Positions 36,808-45,563 of a stretch of DNA of 64,000 bases are shown here, piece after piece. The stretch is from positions 1 through 64,000 of the forward strand of contig CAAEKO010000003.1 in assembly GCA_900756545.1 (NCBI GenBank), written 5' to 3'. A model generated the notes under the pieces. It had not been told where the DNA came from and made no database searches. It saw only the letters and a list, made by a program, of their open reading frames with translations. Position 1 is the first letter of the stretch. Every line of letters starts with the position of its first letter. The translations under genes were made by a program, and so were the position numbers. The DNA comes from Clostridia bacterium (GTDB lineage: Bacteria; Bacillota; Clostridia; UBA1381).

Positions 36808-36835
36808 TTGATTATACGCGGGAATCGTATATAAT
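36808..36835 (+). promoter_or_regulatory. Promoter of the mreB-fabZ-trmN6-rsmI cluster
   Basis: TTGATT (36808-36813), a 16-bp spacer and TATAAT (36830-36835), about 38 bases before the mreB-type start. Confidence 0.6.
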
Positions 36836-36872
36836 TATTATGTAGATTAGATTTGTTGAATGGAGAATGAGA

Positions 36873-37916
36873 ATGAATATTGGCGCAAATTTCGGAGGCC
36901 TGTTCTCGAAGGATATTGCAATCGACCTGGGCACAGCCACAACACTCCTGTATGTGCAGGGAGACGGGATCGTGCTGTATGAGCCTTCTGTAGCGGCGTA
37001 TGATGTGGGCGATAAAAGTATTCAGGCCGTAGGGGAAGAGGCTTGGGCCATGATGGGGAAAAATCCGCAGGCACTGGCCGTAGAACGTCCCTTGTCAGGC
37101 GGCGTCATTACAGATATTTACCTGGCGGAAGAAATGCTCCGGCGATTTATTGCGAAAGTTTGTCAAAAAAGCCTGCTAAAGCCCCGGGTTATGGTTTGCG
37201 TACCAGCGGATATCACAGATGTAGAGGAACGCGCTGTGATCGAAGCCTGCCAGCAGGCTGGGGCCAGAAAGGTATATATTATTGAGGAACCGATCGCGGC
37301 CGCTATCGGAGCGGGCTGCGATATTTCCCTGGCCCGGGGGATGCTGATCGTGGATATTGGCGGCGGCACGACTGATGTGGCGGCAATTTCACTTGGCAAG
37401 GCGGTAATCAGCCGGTCCATTAAGACGGCTGGAGACGGATTTACACAGGCTGTGATTGATTATATGCAGAAAAGATACAGCTTAAACATTGGGGAACCTA
37501 CGGCGGAGAAGATCAAGAAAGAAATTGGCTGTGTATTCCCGCGGGAGCGGATTGAGAGTATTTCGGTTTATGGGGCAGATACCCAGTCCGGCCTGCCTCG
37601 GAGCGCAGCTGTCAATTCTGATGAAATCCGGGAAGCCTTTGACGGCGTGGTAGGCGAGATCATCCAAGCTATCAAAGATACCCTAGAGGACACACCGCCG
37701 GAGCTCTTGAACGATATTTTAGAGGACGGTATTCTGCTGACTGGCGGCGGCGCAAAAATATATGGTCTGGACAAGCGTCTGCGTTTGGAAACCGGGATCA
37801 AGATTTTCCTGGCCCAGGATATGGACGCCTGTGTTATCAAGGGTGCAGGAATCGCGCTGGAAAGCGTAGGCCGCCGGAATGTGGACGCGGCGCATACATA
37901 CTACAAAACCATTTGA
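36873..37916 (+). CDS. MreB/Mbl-family rod-shape protein
   Basis: 347 residues from ATG 36873 (GGAG seven bases upstream; the ATG at 36867 is too close). Actin-fold ATP-binding motifs are present: SKDIAIDLGTATTLLY (phosphate 1), LIVDIGGGTTDVAAIS (phosphate 2) and LTGGGAKIYGLDKRL (adenosine). It would polymerise beneath the membrane and direct peptidoglycan synthesis. The N-terminal NFGGLFSKDIAIDLGT is typical of Mbl-like paralogues, which are often next to fabZ in Clostridia. mreC and mreD are not here, supporting an Mbl-type copy rather than the main mreBCD operon. Confidence 0.92.
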   Translation: MNIGANFGGLFSKDIAIDLGTATTLLYVQGDGIVLYEPSVAAYDVGDKSIQAVGEEAWAMMGKNPQALAVERPLSGGVITDIYLAEEMLRRFIAKVCQKSLLKPRVMVCVPADITDVEERAVIEACQQAGARKVYIIEEPIAAAIGAGCDISLARGMLIVDIGGGTTDVAAISLGKAVISRSIKTAGDGFTQAVIDYMQKRYSLNIGEPTAEKIKKEIGCVFPRERIESISVYGADTQSGLPRSAAVNSDEIREAFDGVVGEIIQAIKDTLEDTPPELLNDILEDGILLTGGGAKIYGLDKRLRLETGIKIFLAQDMDACVIKGAGIALESVGRRNVDAAHTYYKTI

Positions 37917-37931
37917 GAAAGGAACATGCAT

Positions 37932-38375
37932 ATGCTGAACAATATTGATATCCAGAAGATTTTACCGCACCGTTATCCCATCCTTTTGGTGGATAAGGTA
38001 CTGGAGCTGGAGGAGGGCAAGCGGGCTGTTGGGATAAAAAATGTCACAGCCAACGAACCCTTTTTCCAGGGACATTTTCCGGGGAATCCCATTATGCCGG
38101 GAGTTTTGATTACGGAAAGTCTTGCCCAGCTTGGCTCGGTCATGCTATTATCCATGCCGGAAAATAAAGGAAAGCTGGGTGTTTTTACCGGTATCAATAA
38201 TTTCAAATTCCGCCGGCAGGTGGCGCCGGGCGATACGCTGCGGTTAGAAACAGAACTGGTGATGTATCGTCATGGCATGGGTAAGGCGAATGTGAAAGCA
38301 ACAGTAGATGGTCAGATCGCTGCGGCAGGTGAAATCAGCTTCGCAGTAGTGGATAATGCAGCGAACCAGGACTGA
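37932..38375 (+). CDS. fabZ: 3-hydroxyacyl-[acyl-carrier-protein] dehydratase
   Basis: 147 residues. ATG 37932 fits AAAGGA spacing better than ATG 37926. FabZ removes water from (3R)-hydroxyacyl-ACP in fatty-acid elongation. The hot-dog fold shows [14 protein letters not shown], the catalytic His48 in [15 protein letters not shown] and Glu62 in LITESLAQ. It sits 15 bases after the MreB-like gene and 2 bases before trmN6, an arrangement that suggests coupled expression of envelope and lipid functions. Confidence 0.95.
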   Translation: MLNNIDIQKILPHRYPILLVDKVLELEEGKRAVGIKNVTANEPFFQGHFPGNPIMPGVLITESLAQLGSVMLLSMPENKGKLGVFTGINNFKFRRQVAPGDTLRLETELVMYRHGMGKANVKATVDGQIAAAGEISFAVVDNAANQD

Positions 38376-38377
38376 GG

Positions 38378-39118
38378 ATGGAGCAACGGATATTTGTGGA
38401 TGAAACCATAGAAGATTTGCAGGCCGGGGGACTCCGGCTGATTCAGAAAAAGGATGGGTTCCGGTTTGGCACAGACGCGATACTTTTGGCTGATTTTGCT
38501 AAAGGGATTGCCGCACAGGAAATTTTAGATTTGTGTACGGGAACGGGAATTGTGCCTATGTTACTCTCTCATAAAACCTCTGCGGCGCATATTTTTGGCC
38601 TGGAAATCCAAGCTGGTATTTGCAGTATGGCGCAAAGGTCTGTGGCCTTAAACAATCTCGTGGGCCGTATAGAGATTACGGAGGGTGACCTTAAGGATGC
38701 GGCACTCAAATATGGTAAACGGCGTTTTGATATGGTGACCTGTAATCCGCCATATATGGAAGCAGGCGCCGGGCTGCAAAATCTTACAGACACAAAGCTG
38801 ATTGCCAGGCATGAGATTTTGTGTACATTAGAGGATGTGGTTCAGGTTTCGGCAGATTTGCTGAAGCAGGGAGGGCATCTGGTCATGGTGCACCGTCCCC
38901 GGCGGCTGGGAGAGCTTTTTTGGATTATGCGGAATTACAGGATTGAACCGAAGCGGTTGCGGCTTGTTTATCCATCGCTGGATAAAGAGCCGGTACTTTG
39001 TCTTATAGATGGGACATTTTGCGGCGGCGCGGAGCTTCGGATTTTGCCGCCGTTGTTTTTAAAAGGTCAAGATGGGTGCGAAAGTGAAGAACTGAAAAAA
39101 ATTTACGGAAGAGGTTAA
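38378..39118 (+). CDS. trmN6: tRNA1(Val) (adenine37-N6)-methyltransferase-type enzyme
   Basis: 246-residue SAM-dependent methyltransferase of the TrmN6/YfiC/YabB group. It has the SAM loop LDLCTGTGIVPMLL near residue 47 and the amino-methyltransferase motif CNPPYME near residue 126. The early FRFGTDAILLADF segment is characteristic. The gene directly precedes rsmI, as yabB precedes yabC in Bacillus, which supports the assignment. The starting ATG is 2 bases after the fabZ stop. Confidence 0.9.
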   Translation: MEQRIFVDETIEDLQAGGLRLIQKKDGFRFGTDAILLADFAKGIAAQEILDLCTGTGIVPMLLSHKTSAAHIFGLEIQAGICSMAQRSVALNNLVGRIEITEGDLKDAALKYGKRRFDMVTCNPPYMEAGAGLQNLTDTKLIARHEILCTLEDVVQVSADLLKQGGHLVMVHRPRRLGELFWIMRNYRIEPKRLRLVYPSLDKEPVLCLIDGTFCGGAELRILPPLFLKGQDGCESEELKKIYGRG

Positions 39119-39123
39119 GGCTC

Positions 39124-39957
39124 ATGAGCGGAACATTATATCTGTGCGCCACGCCGATTGGAAACTTGGGAGATATATCCCGGCGGGCGCTGGAGGTGCT
39201 GGAAACGGCTGATCTGGTGGCGGCAGAGGATACCCGCCGGACGGTGCAGCTTTTGAACCATTTCGGCATATCCAAGCCCCTAACCAGTTATCACGAGCAT
39301 AACAAGCGGGAGAAGGGCGAATATATTGTGTCCCTATTGGCAGAAGGGAAAAATGTGTGTCTGGTGTCTGACGCAGGAACGCCTGCTATTTCCGACCCCG
39401 GGGAGGATTTAGTCCGGCTTTGTATTGCGCAGGGATTGTGCGTTACCTCTATACCCGGCCCAGTGGCGGCTATAAACGCGTTGATTTTGTCGGGGCTTTC
39501 AACCAAACGGTTTTCCTTTGAGGGTTTTTTATCTGTGAACAAGCGGCATAGAAAGGAACATTTGGAGAGTGTACGGAATGATTTGCATACCCTGATTTTT
39601 TATGAGGCGCCTCACAAGCTAAAATATACTCTTGCGGACATGTGTGGAGCGTTCGGCCCGGAACGGCGGATCGCTTTAGTTCGGGAGCTGACGAAAATTC
39701 ATGAGGAAGTGCTTAGGATGACGCTTGCAGAGGCTATGACATATTATCAGGACACTGCGCCTCGGGGTGAATATGTAATTATTGTAGAGGGAGTACAGGA
39801 AAAGACGGAAGAGGAGCATTGGTGGGATGGCCTGAGTATTGCCGAGCATGTAGACAGCTATGTAAAGCGAGGGATATCCAGCAAGGAAGCGGTCAAAGAA
39901 GCGGCTAAGGACAGAGGACTTCCCAAACGGGACGTTTATCATGAATATCATGCATGA
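39124..39957 (+). CDS. rsmI: 16S rRNA (cytidine1402-2'-O)-methyltransferase
   Basis: 277 residues. RsmI methylates the ribose of C1402 in the 16S rRNA decoding centre. Family segments: LYLCATPIGNLGDISRRA, VAAEDTRRT, LVSDAGTPAISDPG, the IPGPVAAINAL loop and FYEAPHKL. Length is normal. It follows trmN6 by five bases with a GAAGAGG ribosome binding site. Confidence 0.95.
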   Translation: MSGTLYLCATPIGNLGDISRRALEVLETADLVAAEDTRRTVQLLNHFGISKPLTSYHEHNKREKGEYIVSLLAEGKNVCLVSDAGTPAISDPGEDLVRLCIAQGLCVTSIPGPVAAINALILSGLSTKRFSFEGFLSVNKRHRKEHLESVRNDLHTLIFYEAPHKLKYTLADMCGAFGPERRIALVRELTKIHEEVLRMTLAEAMTYYQDTAPRGEYVIIVEGVQEKTEEEHWWDGLSIAEHVDSYVKRGISSKEAVKEAAKDRGLPKRDVYHEYHA

Positions 39958-39972
39958 ACAGGAGGCATAGAT

Positions 39973-40266
39973 ATGAATCAGCAAAAGAAGAAGTACAGGT
40001 GGTTAGCGCTGGCAACCGGAATTACAGCCGGAGGTGTATATAGCTTGATCCGGGGCAACGGAATTTTTAATAAGCCCCGTTTTGCCGCACAGCACCGGGC
40101 CGTAGGACGGTATCTGGACGCGCATTATCCCGGTGCAGTGTATTCCTCTATCAAAGAAACCGGAGGAGGATGGAGCTGTGTGGTTCGGGATGGGGACAGA
40201 CAATTTATCCTGTATTTGACCCGGGCAAAAGATAAAGTTTATATTTTTCATGAGCGCGGAGTGTAA
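39973..40266 (+). CDS. Small membrane-anchored protein of unknown function
   Basis: 97 residues, not recognised. A basic start (MNQQKKKYRW) and one hydrophobic segment (about 12-28) suggest an N-in membrane anchor, followed by a ~65-residue soluble domain with strands such as WSCVVRDGDRQFILYLTRAKDKVYIF. The AGGAGG ribosome binding site 10 bases before ATG is strong. It follows rsmI by 15 bases. Its stop lies 5 bases before the left arm of the inverted repeat that can cover the next gene's ribosome binding site. Confidence 0.7.
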   Translation: MNQQKKKYRWLALATGITAGGVYSLIRGNGIFNKPRFAAQHRAVGRYLDAHYPGAVYSSIKETGGGWSCVVRDGDRQFILYLTRAKDKVYIFHERGV

Positions 40267-40271
40267 CATTT

Positions 40272-40335
40272 TCCTCCTTTTTGCGTATTTTATAGCATAG
40301 GCAGTTTAGTTCCTGTGAAATATCAAAAAGGAGGA
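40272..40335 (+). promoter_or_regulatory. Inverted repeat able to sequester a ribosome binding site
   Basis: TCCTCCTTTTTG (40272-40283) is perfectly complementary to CAAAAAGGAGGA (40324-40335), separated by 40 bases. The right arm contains the entire ribosome binding site of the microprotein gene at 40344. In a transcript from the upstream genes this stem would hide that site. Confidence 0.65.
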
Positions 40336-40343
40336 TTTTTATT

Positions 40344-40496
40344 ATGGGATTATTTGGAGGATGCGGCGGAAACGGTGACGGCGGCTGGATTTGGGTGCTT
40401 ATCATCATCGTGTTGGTTATCTGTTTCTGCGATGGCGGCAACGGCGTGTTCGGCGGCAATAATAATTGCTGCTGCGACGATAACTGCTGCTGCTAA
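40344..40496 (+). CDS. Gly/Cys-rich single-helix microprotein
   Basis: 50 residues: MGLFGGCGGNGDGG, a hydrophobic helix WIWVLIIIVLVICFC, a Gly/Asn linker and a tail NCCCDDNCCC. Preceded by the very strong site AAAGGAGGA. It resembles, in layout only, the tiny Gly-rich one-helix proteins of the YjcZ type seen in Bacillota, but the two CCC clusters are unusual. Nine Cys in total could form disulfides, bind metal or be acylated; none of this is shown. A perfect palindromic terminator follows directly. Confidence 0.72.
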   Translation: MGLFGGCGGNGDGGWIWVLIIIVLVICFCDGGNGVFGGNNNCCCDDNCCC

Positions 40497-40498
40497 TA

Positions 40499-40535
40499 AA
40501 AAACAACCTCCGGCATATGCCGGAGGTTGTTTTTT
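40499..40535. terminator. Perfectly palindromic bidirectional terminator
   Basis: An 18-bp-arm palindrome centred on CATATG (40499-40516 with 40517-40534), with A-run on one side and T-run on the other, works in both directions. It ends the microprotein gene and overlaps the stop codon (40534-40536) of the minus-strand gene. Confidence 0.92.
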
Positions 40536-43020
40536 ATCTGCTGATAATCCGCACAATTTTGTTTACCGCGTCCCACTGCACATCATACCCCAGCTTTTCA
40601 CTTAAAAAGCGGAGCGGGACAAGAGTGCGGTCGCTGTATTGAATCGCGGGAGCGTCAAGTCTATATTCCCGGTCATCTACCCAGGCCGTGCTTTCCCCGA
40701 TGGTGAATACAATTGTCCGGAGGCCATTGGAAGCGGTAGCCGTACGGTTTTCTTCATTCCAACTTACATGCATCCCCAGCTTTTCAAAAATAAACCGGAT
40801 GGGAACAAGAGTGCGATCGTTTTCGATTATAGGCGGCTGATCAAAAGCCAAGACAGCATTATCCAGCCGGACGGTGATTTGTTGCGCCGGTTTTTCGATA
40901 ATCAATATTTTTTCAGCGTTTATAATCAGTTCATTCCCTTCCCGTTGTACAGACTGAATGGAAACCCCGGTATCATACTCCTTCCAGTATACTCCGTCAA
41001 AGGAAATATTGATTTTTTCACCGGCAACATAGTAGTACAAATCGCCAATTGTCTCAATATACAGGGGTGGTGTTTGCTGATAGTCCACCCGGAAGAAGTT
41101 ATTGGCGTTCAGGGTCAGGTACTCTGTTCCTTCTGCAATGACTGCCGCGTAAGCGCTTCCATTGTCTTTAGGAAGCTGTTTTTCCCCGTATGGCTGCCAA
41201 TCTCTAACGTTAGCAGAGCGGTAGCTTTTCCCGCTGGCTGTACGGACATAATACATGCCCTTTGCATAGCTGGCTTCTATCGGCTGTTCCGGAAAAAGCT
41301 GCGTATGAACCAAATTGAAATCTTCATCCAAAAAGTAAATGCCACTGGCCAGGTCCCGGTAGATATAGTAATAATTGGGGAATCCATCCCACGGACTCCA
41401 CCGGGCCATGTACCCGGTTTTTGTTTTTGTAATGACGTAGTTGTGCGCGTTGCCTGCGAATGCGTCTCGAGTTTTTTGATCAGAGCGGGTCAACAGCTCG
41501 TCGATATCACTGATTATCACGTTTTCCGGTACCAGCAGGCGTTTGTCTGTTTTGAATTGCAGATCATATCCCTTATCTGCAATATACATAGAATTCCGCA
41601 GACCGCCGAACTGATTCACAGGGAGGAGTACAGTGATCACAAACTCTGTAATAGTCTGCGGCGGAAGCTCAACACAGGCCACGGTTTCCATCGTCAGTTT
41701 ATCTGTCTGCCCCCGGGAAATTATCGGCTGTAATAAGTTTCCGTCCTTATCCTCTACCATGACGATAGTATTGGAGGAGGTGGTCATATTATATTTTAAG
41801 TATCGGGTGTAGCTTCCCGCGTTTTCAATAGACATATGGTATTTGGTTTCCACGCCGTAATTACCAATGCTGCAGCAATAGCCGAAATTTGCAAGCTCGG
41901 TAGAAAGAGAGTAGTTGGGAATGTAATCCTCGGGCTGATAGCCGGTGACAATACCATCATAGCCTATGGTGTCGCTGTGAAAGGCGTCAAATTTATAAAC
42001 ATTATCCCTCTCTTCGTTCGGTACATTTTCTCCGTAATAATTCAGTTTGGAATCGTCGCGGTAATGGTAGGACAGCAAATCAGATTCTACCGCTACCCGG
42101 CGGAACAGGGCGTCATCCTGGGGGTTTAAGTGTGTACACCATTCTGTGGCTTTATAGCCGCCGGGCATATACTGATTGTAAACCATGACTGGCAGATGCG
42201 TGCCCTCTTCGTGGGAATCGTCGATTTTATAAGACAAGGAGGCGTCTACAATCGGTAGGCTGTCTACAATGCCTTTATGCATCCTGTCCCGTACATAGCC
42301 GCCGAAAGCAGGTTTTTTCGCAACATGGCTCCGATCCCTGAGCTTACCATTTGCAGAACGCAGGGCCGCGATATTAATGTCCATTTTGCCGGACAGGATC
42401 TCGGCTTCTGCCGCCATATGCATAGTTTTGCGGAAAGCGACAGGTTTATAGTTGTCAATAAATTCACTGAGCCATACGGTTTCGCCTTTTCGTACTTGGC
42501 GTGTCACAGGGGTTTGTTCTTTTGTCTGGTAGATAATGTCGCTGTTCAGCTCACGTATATCGTGGCCCAGCATTTCAGCACAAGCGTTAAGACTTCCGTA
42601 GTTGTCTTCAATGGGCGTAATAGCGCCGTCCTGATAATACCGCCTGATCTGCGGTGTTTCAAAAGCGGTCTTGCGGATAACCAGCGCAGTATCCTCCTTT
42701 GCGATGAAAGCCACGTCTACCTCGATATCAAAGCCTTTGTCTAACAGCTTATAGTTTTCCATGGGTCCGGTGTGGTTGATATGCGACACATAAATGCTAT
42801 ACACATCCGGCCCTAAATCCGCATTATTCATCAAATACTTGGGATTTTCACAAGTTATGTCCGCAAGCCATTCGCTGGTGATAGCTTCGGGGTTATTGCA
42901 GTAGATAAATTTTCCGCCGGAACGGGGGGTAAAAATAATATCCTGCGGTTCAAGCGCCGCAGCGCCTGCCGCTGAAGCACAGAAAACAAACAGAAAAATA
43001 AACAGTAAGCAACGTTTCAT
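40534..43020 (-). CDS. Secreted protein with C-terminal copper-amine-oxidase-type stalk domain
   Basis: 828 residues with a signal peptide (cleavage after AGA/AAA, near residue 20). The last ~115 residues are two repeats of the stalk domain named after copper amine oxidase N-termini, with RTLVPIRFIFEKLGMHVSWNEENRTA and RTLVPLRFLSEKLGYDVQWD. In Clostridia these modules are attached to many extracellular proteins and are thought to tether them to the surface. The ~700-residue body is beta-rich and unrecognised, with a segment resembling a repeated display domain (TSYAKGMYYVRTASGKSYRS). It carries no catalytic motif I know. It is a monocistronic gene between two + strand units. Confidence 0.8.
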   Translation of the reverse strand: MKRCLLFIFLFVFCASAAGAAALEPQDIIFTPRSGGKFIYCNNPEAITSEWLADITCENPKYLMNNADLGPDVYSIYVSHINHTGPMENYKLLDKGFDIEVDVAFIAKEDTALVIRKTAFETPQIRRYYQDGAITPIEDNYGSLNACAEMLGHDIRELNSDIIYQTKEQTPVTRQVRKGETVWLSEFIDNYKPVAFRKTMHMAAEAEILSGKMDINIAALRSANGKLRDRSHVAKKPAFGGYVRDRMHKGIVDSLPIVDASLSYKIDDSHEEGTHLPVMVYNQYMPGGYKATEWCTHLNPQDDALFRRVAVESDLLSYHYRDDSKLNYYGENVPNEERDNVYKFDAFHSDTIGYDGIVTGYQPEDYIPNYSLSTELANFGYCCSIGNYGVETKYHMSIENAGSYTRYLKYNMTTSSNTIVMVEDKDGNLLQPIISRGQTDKLTMETVACVELPPQTITEFVITVLLPVNQFGGLRNSMYIADKGYDLQFKTDKRLLVPENVIISDIDELLTRSDQKTRDAFAGNAHNYVITKTKTGYMARWSPWDGFPNYYYIYRDLASGIYFLDEDFNLVHTQLFPEQPIEASYAKGMYYVRTASGKSYRSANVRDWQPYGEKQLPKDNGSAYAAVIAEGTEYLTLNANNFFRVDYQQTPPLYIETIGDLYYYVAGEKINISFDGVYWKEYDTGVSIQSVQREGNELIINAEKILIIEKPAQQITVRLDNAVLAFDQPPIIENDRTLVPIRFIFEKLGMHVSWNEENRTATASNGLRTIVFTIGESTAWVDDREYRLDAPAIQYSDRTLVPLRFLSEKLGYDVQWDAVNKIVRIISR

Positions 43021-43151
43021 ATGTACTCTCCCTTATCACTCTATTTAAGCCGGAATCTGGTCCGGAATTGTTCCTTTTTACAGATAGTATATCATATATA
43101 AAATGAAAATACCAGCTTATATTAAAAAGATATTACATTCTAATTTTTGTA

Positions 43152-43180
43152 TTGACTTTTAACTGAATTTGGCTTATACT
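43152..43180 (+). promoter_or_regulatory. Promoter of the ABC exporter gene
   Basis: TTGACT (43152-43157), a 17-bp spacer and TATACT (43175-43180), 42 bases before the ATG. Confidence 0.72.
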
Positions 43181-43221
43181 GTCGGCAGTTAATAAAATAC
43201 CGCTAAAAAGAGGGTCATATT

Positions 43222-45006
43222 ATGAAAAATACACAGCGGAACGGTTTTTGGAAGTATATGTATGAGTACATAAAGGACTATCGGAGGAACATTGCCGTGG
43301 CAATGGTTTTCGCGGTGATTGTAGGCGCGTGTGTGGCGATCCAGCCGCTGATTATCAAGTATATTGTGGATAGCGGCATTACCAACGAGGCGTTGGATAA
43401 TCAGCAGAAGCTTCAGACTGTGGGCTTGCTTTGCATGGTCTATCTGCTGCTTTCCCTGGGCAGGGTTTCAGCATGGGGAATCGGCCTGAAATTTATGCTG
43501 GTAGCGTTGGAGGGATCGCTTTTCAATCTGCGCTCTAAATTCTTCTCCCATGTACAGAGTATGTGCATGCGGTTTTATGACAAGACCTCGGCTGGGGAAA
43601 TTTATAATTGTATCATGGGTTCGCCCATATCCAACATAAAAATTTATATGAACCAGATTATTATTGGGGTGCCATATCAACTGGTTTCGTTTGTGATATC
43701 GGTATCGGCGCTCTTGTATTATGACTGGCTTCTGACGCTGATCTTAGTACTTACGGCACTATGTATGGCGACTCTGAATTATTTCGCCAAACGGAAGATC
43801 AAAAGCGCGTCTTCAGAATACATCAAGGCGGAAACCGATACAAGCCGTTACTTGACAGATTCTCTCCATGGAATGGATGCAGTGAAGATTTATTCTGTGG
43901 AAGACGACATGATGCATAAGTTCCAGTATTATACCACCCACATGTACGAAAAAGCGGTCAAGGTATCATTTTTACAGAGCATTGAGGGTATGAAACCGGA
44001 ATTTGTACAGTACATGGGTACAGCTGTGGTATATATTGTCGGCGCGGTTTCCTGCATTTATCGGGGCGTATCTATTGGCGTCCTGTACGCATTTTTAACC
44101 AGTATGGGCAACATTCTGTCAATTTTAAATTCCCTGCTTCTGATCGGCCGCCAGAAAAGCTCTGCCGAAGCGGGGTTATATAGAATTCTGGATATTTTGG
44201 AAACGTCTACATCCACTCCGGAAATTGAAGATGAGGAGAAACGGCGCAGCGTGGAAGTAGAGATTGAAAGTGCCAAAGCAAAGGGGAAGCCCTGTATTGC
44301 TTTTGAAAATGTGGATTTCAGTTATGACGATAAGCCGATCTTCGAGAATTTCAGCTGTGCAGTGCAATATGGAGAAAGCGTTGCGTTAGTCGGCGGCAGC
44401 GGCAGCGGGAAAAGTACGTTTACCAAGCTTGCCATGCGGTTGTATGATCCCAGCGGCGGCTGTGTACGTGTACATGGACGGGATGTCCGGCAGTATGGTA
44501 TCCATGATCTGCGGATTTCCTTTGGGGTTGTACCCCAGAATCCGTTTATTTTTCAGGGGTCTGTTTGGGATAATGTACGGATTGCCCGGCCAAATGCATC
44601 TAATAAAGATATCATTAATGCTATGGAGATTGCCCATGTCCATGAATTTGTCAACGATCTGCCCCACGGCTGGAATACTATGATCGGGGAAGGAGCGTTA
44701 AGCTTATCCGGAGGGCAGAAACAGCGAATCGCTATTGCACGGGCTGTTTTGGGTGATCCAGATATCTTGATTTTTGACGAGGCTACCTCTGCGCTGGATA
44801 ATATTTCGGAGCGGCACATTCAAGAGGCTATGGAAACGCTGATGAAAACCCATACCGTTATTATCGTGGCCCACCGGCTCTCAACAATCCGAAATGTGGA
44901 CCGGATCATGGTCTTTAAGGACGGTTTGGTCGTCGAGGAAGGATCTTATGACGCACTGATTAAGATGGACGGTGCATTTGCCGAGTTACTGACCTTTAAG
45001 GAATAA
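43222..45006 (+). CDS. ABC exporter half-transporter (fused permease-ATPase)
   Basis: 594 residues: six hydrophobic helices in the first ~310 residues, then an ABC ATPase with Walker A GGSGSGKST, Q-loop VPQNPF, signature LSGGQKQR, Walker B ILIFDEATSALD and the switch His in VAHRLST. It belongs to the MsbA/BmrA-like type IV exporters and works as a homodimer or with a partner half-transporter, none of which is adjacent. Substrate cannot be read; lipids, peptides and drugs are all known for the family. Ribosome binding site AGAGGG precedes the ATG. Confidence 0.9.
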   Translation: MKNTQRNGFWKYMYEYIKDYRRNIAVAMVFAVIVGACVAIQPLIIKYIVDSGITNEALDNQQKLQTVGLLCMVYLLLSLGRVSAWGIGLKFMLVALEGSLFNLRSKFFSHVQSMCMRFYDKTSAGEIYNCIMGSPISNIKIYMNQIIIGVPYQLVSFVISVSALLYYDWLLTLILVLTALCMATLNYFAKRKIKSASSEYIKAETDTSRYLTDSLHGMDAVKIYSVEDDMMHKFQYYTTHMYEKAVKVSFLQSIEGMKPEFVQYMGTAVVYIVGAVSCIYRGVSIGVLYAFLTSMGNILSILNSLLLIGRQKSSAEAGLYRILDILETSTSTPEIEDEEKRRSVEVEIESAKAKGKPCIAFENVDFSYDDKPIFENFSCAVQYGESVALVGGSGSGKSTFTKLAMRLYDPSGGCVRVHGRDVRQYGIHDLRISFGVVPQNPFIFQGSVWDNVRIARPNASNKDIINAMEIAHVHEFVNDLPHGWNTMIGEGALSLSGGQKQRIAIARAVLGDPDILIFDEATSALDNISERHIQEAMETLMKTHTVIIVAHRLSTIRNVDRIMVFKDGLVVEEGSYDALIKMDGAFAELLTFKE

Positions 45007-45055
45007 AAAAGCACATTTGGCCTTTGACGGTCATACACTGTTAAGGGGTGGTTAT

Positions 45056-45232
45056 GTGTCCGATTTGGAATATACCACATTTTTAAATACTTTTTCAGTG
45101 GCAGTGGCTAACCAGCTTTCAGAGGATGCTCTGGTGATTGCGGCGGCGGCTCTGACGCAGGTGGCGGATACGCTGGCCACCATTGCGGCAGTGCGTAGTG
45201 TCGGGAAGACGAGTACGGAAAATTCCAATTAA
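45056..45232 (+). CDS. Small helical protein of unknown function
   Basis: 58 residues from GTG 45056, preceded by AAGGGGTGG. Sequence style is one acidic start (SDLEYTTFLNTFSVAVANQL) followed by Ala-rich helices (EDALVIAAAALTQVADTLATIAAVR). It resembles short Clostridia proteins annotated only as domains of unknown function; I cannot name the family with confidence. It follows the ABC exporter by 49 bases and is closed by a strong terminator, so it is likely co-transcribed. TTG 45017 in the same frame is an alternative but lacks a ribosome binding site. Confidence 0.55.
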   Translation: MSDLEYTTFLNTFSVAVANQLSEDALVIAAAALTQVADTLATIAAVRSVGKTSTENSN

Positions 45233-45234
45233 AA

Positions 45235-45260
45235 AAATCCCGGAACTCCCGGGATTTTTT
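45235..45260 (+). terminator. Intrinsic terminator after the ABC exporter unit
   Basis: AAATCCCGG (45235-45243) pairs perfectly with CCGGGATTT (45249-45257) around AACTC, followed by further T. Confidence 0.9.
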
Positions 45261-45504
45261 GTATAAAGAAAACCGCAAAGTGGTCTGGCCAGCCGCAAAG
45301 GAACAAAAAATAAGCCAACCGTTTTAGCGGCAGCTTGAAACCGCTTGCAGCTGGCAGATTATTCGAAGGGCTTTCAGCCCTGCCAGTGTAATAGGGTCTT
45401 ATAGGTCTGAGAAAAATATCGGCTTAGCCGGTGGTTATGATTTATAAAATCCAGCGGGTTATGTGTAGTTTTTGTTACAATATGCTGTTTTTTATTAAAA
45501 CTGC
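45261..45504. other. Intergenic stretch before the arginine operon
   Basis: No gene. It contains a compound hairpin (45351-45386) with outer arms CTGGC/GCCAG and an inner AGGGCT/AGCCCT stem. The hairpin lies upstream of the argD promoter and so is not in the argD mRNA. I saw no T-box specifier or other riboswitch signature. Confidence 0.5.
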
Positions 45505-45533
45505 TTGCATTTTTATTCATAAAGTTGTATAAT
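45505..45533 (+). promoter_or_regulatory. argD promoter overlapped by an ArgR/AhrC box
   Basis: TTGCAT (45505-45510), a 17-bp spacer and TATAAT (45528-45533) form a strong sigma-A promoter. The stretch TTGCATTTTTATTCATAA (45505-45522) matches the Gram-positive ARG box (complement reads ATGAATAAAAATGCA). A repressor bound there would cover the -35 box, as expected for arginine-responsive repression. Confidence 0.85.
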
Positions 45534-45563
45534 TTGAAAATACATTGGAAGGATGTGCTGGTT

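Noticed and set aside
40639..42744. Long plus-strand open frames of 97-364 codons opposite the stalk-domain protein
   Set aside because: They are shadows of the 828-residue minus-strand gene, which has a signal peptide, two stalk repeats and a proper start; the shadow frames have no family resemblance or ribosome binding sites.
45261..45504. T-box or arginine riboswitch upstream of argD
   Set aside because: The region lies before the argD promoter at 45505-45533, so it is not in the mRNA, and no T-box sequence (TGGNACCGCG-like) was seen.
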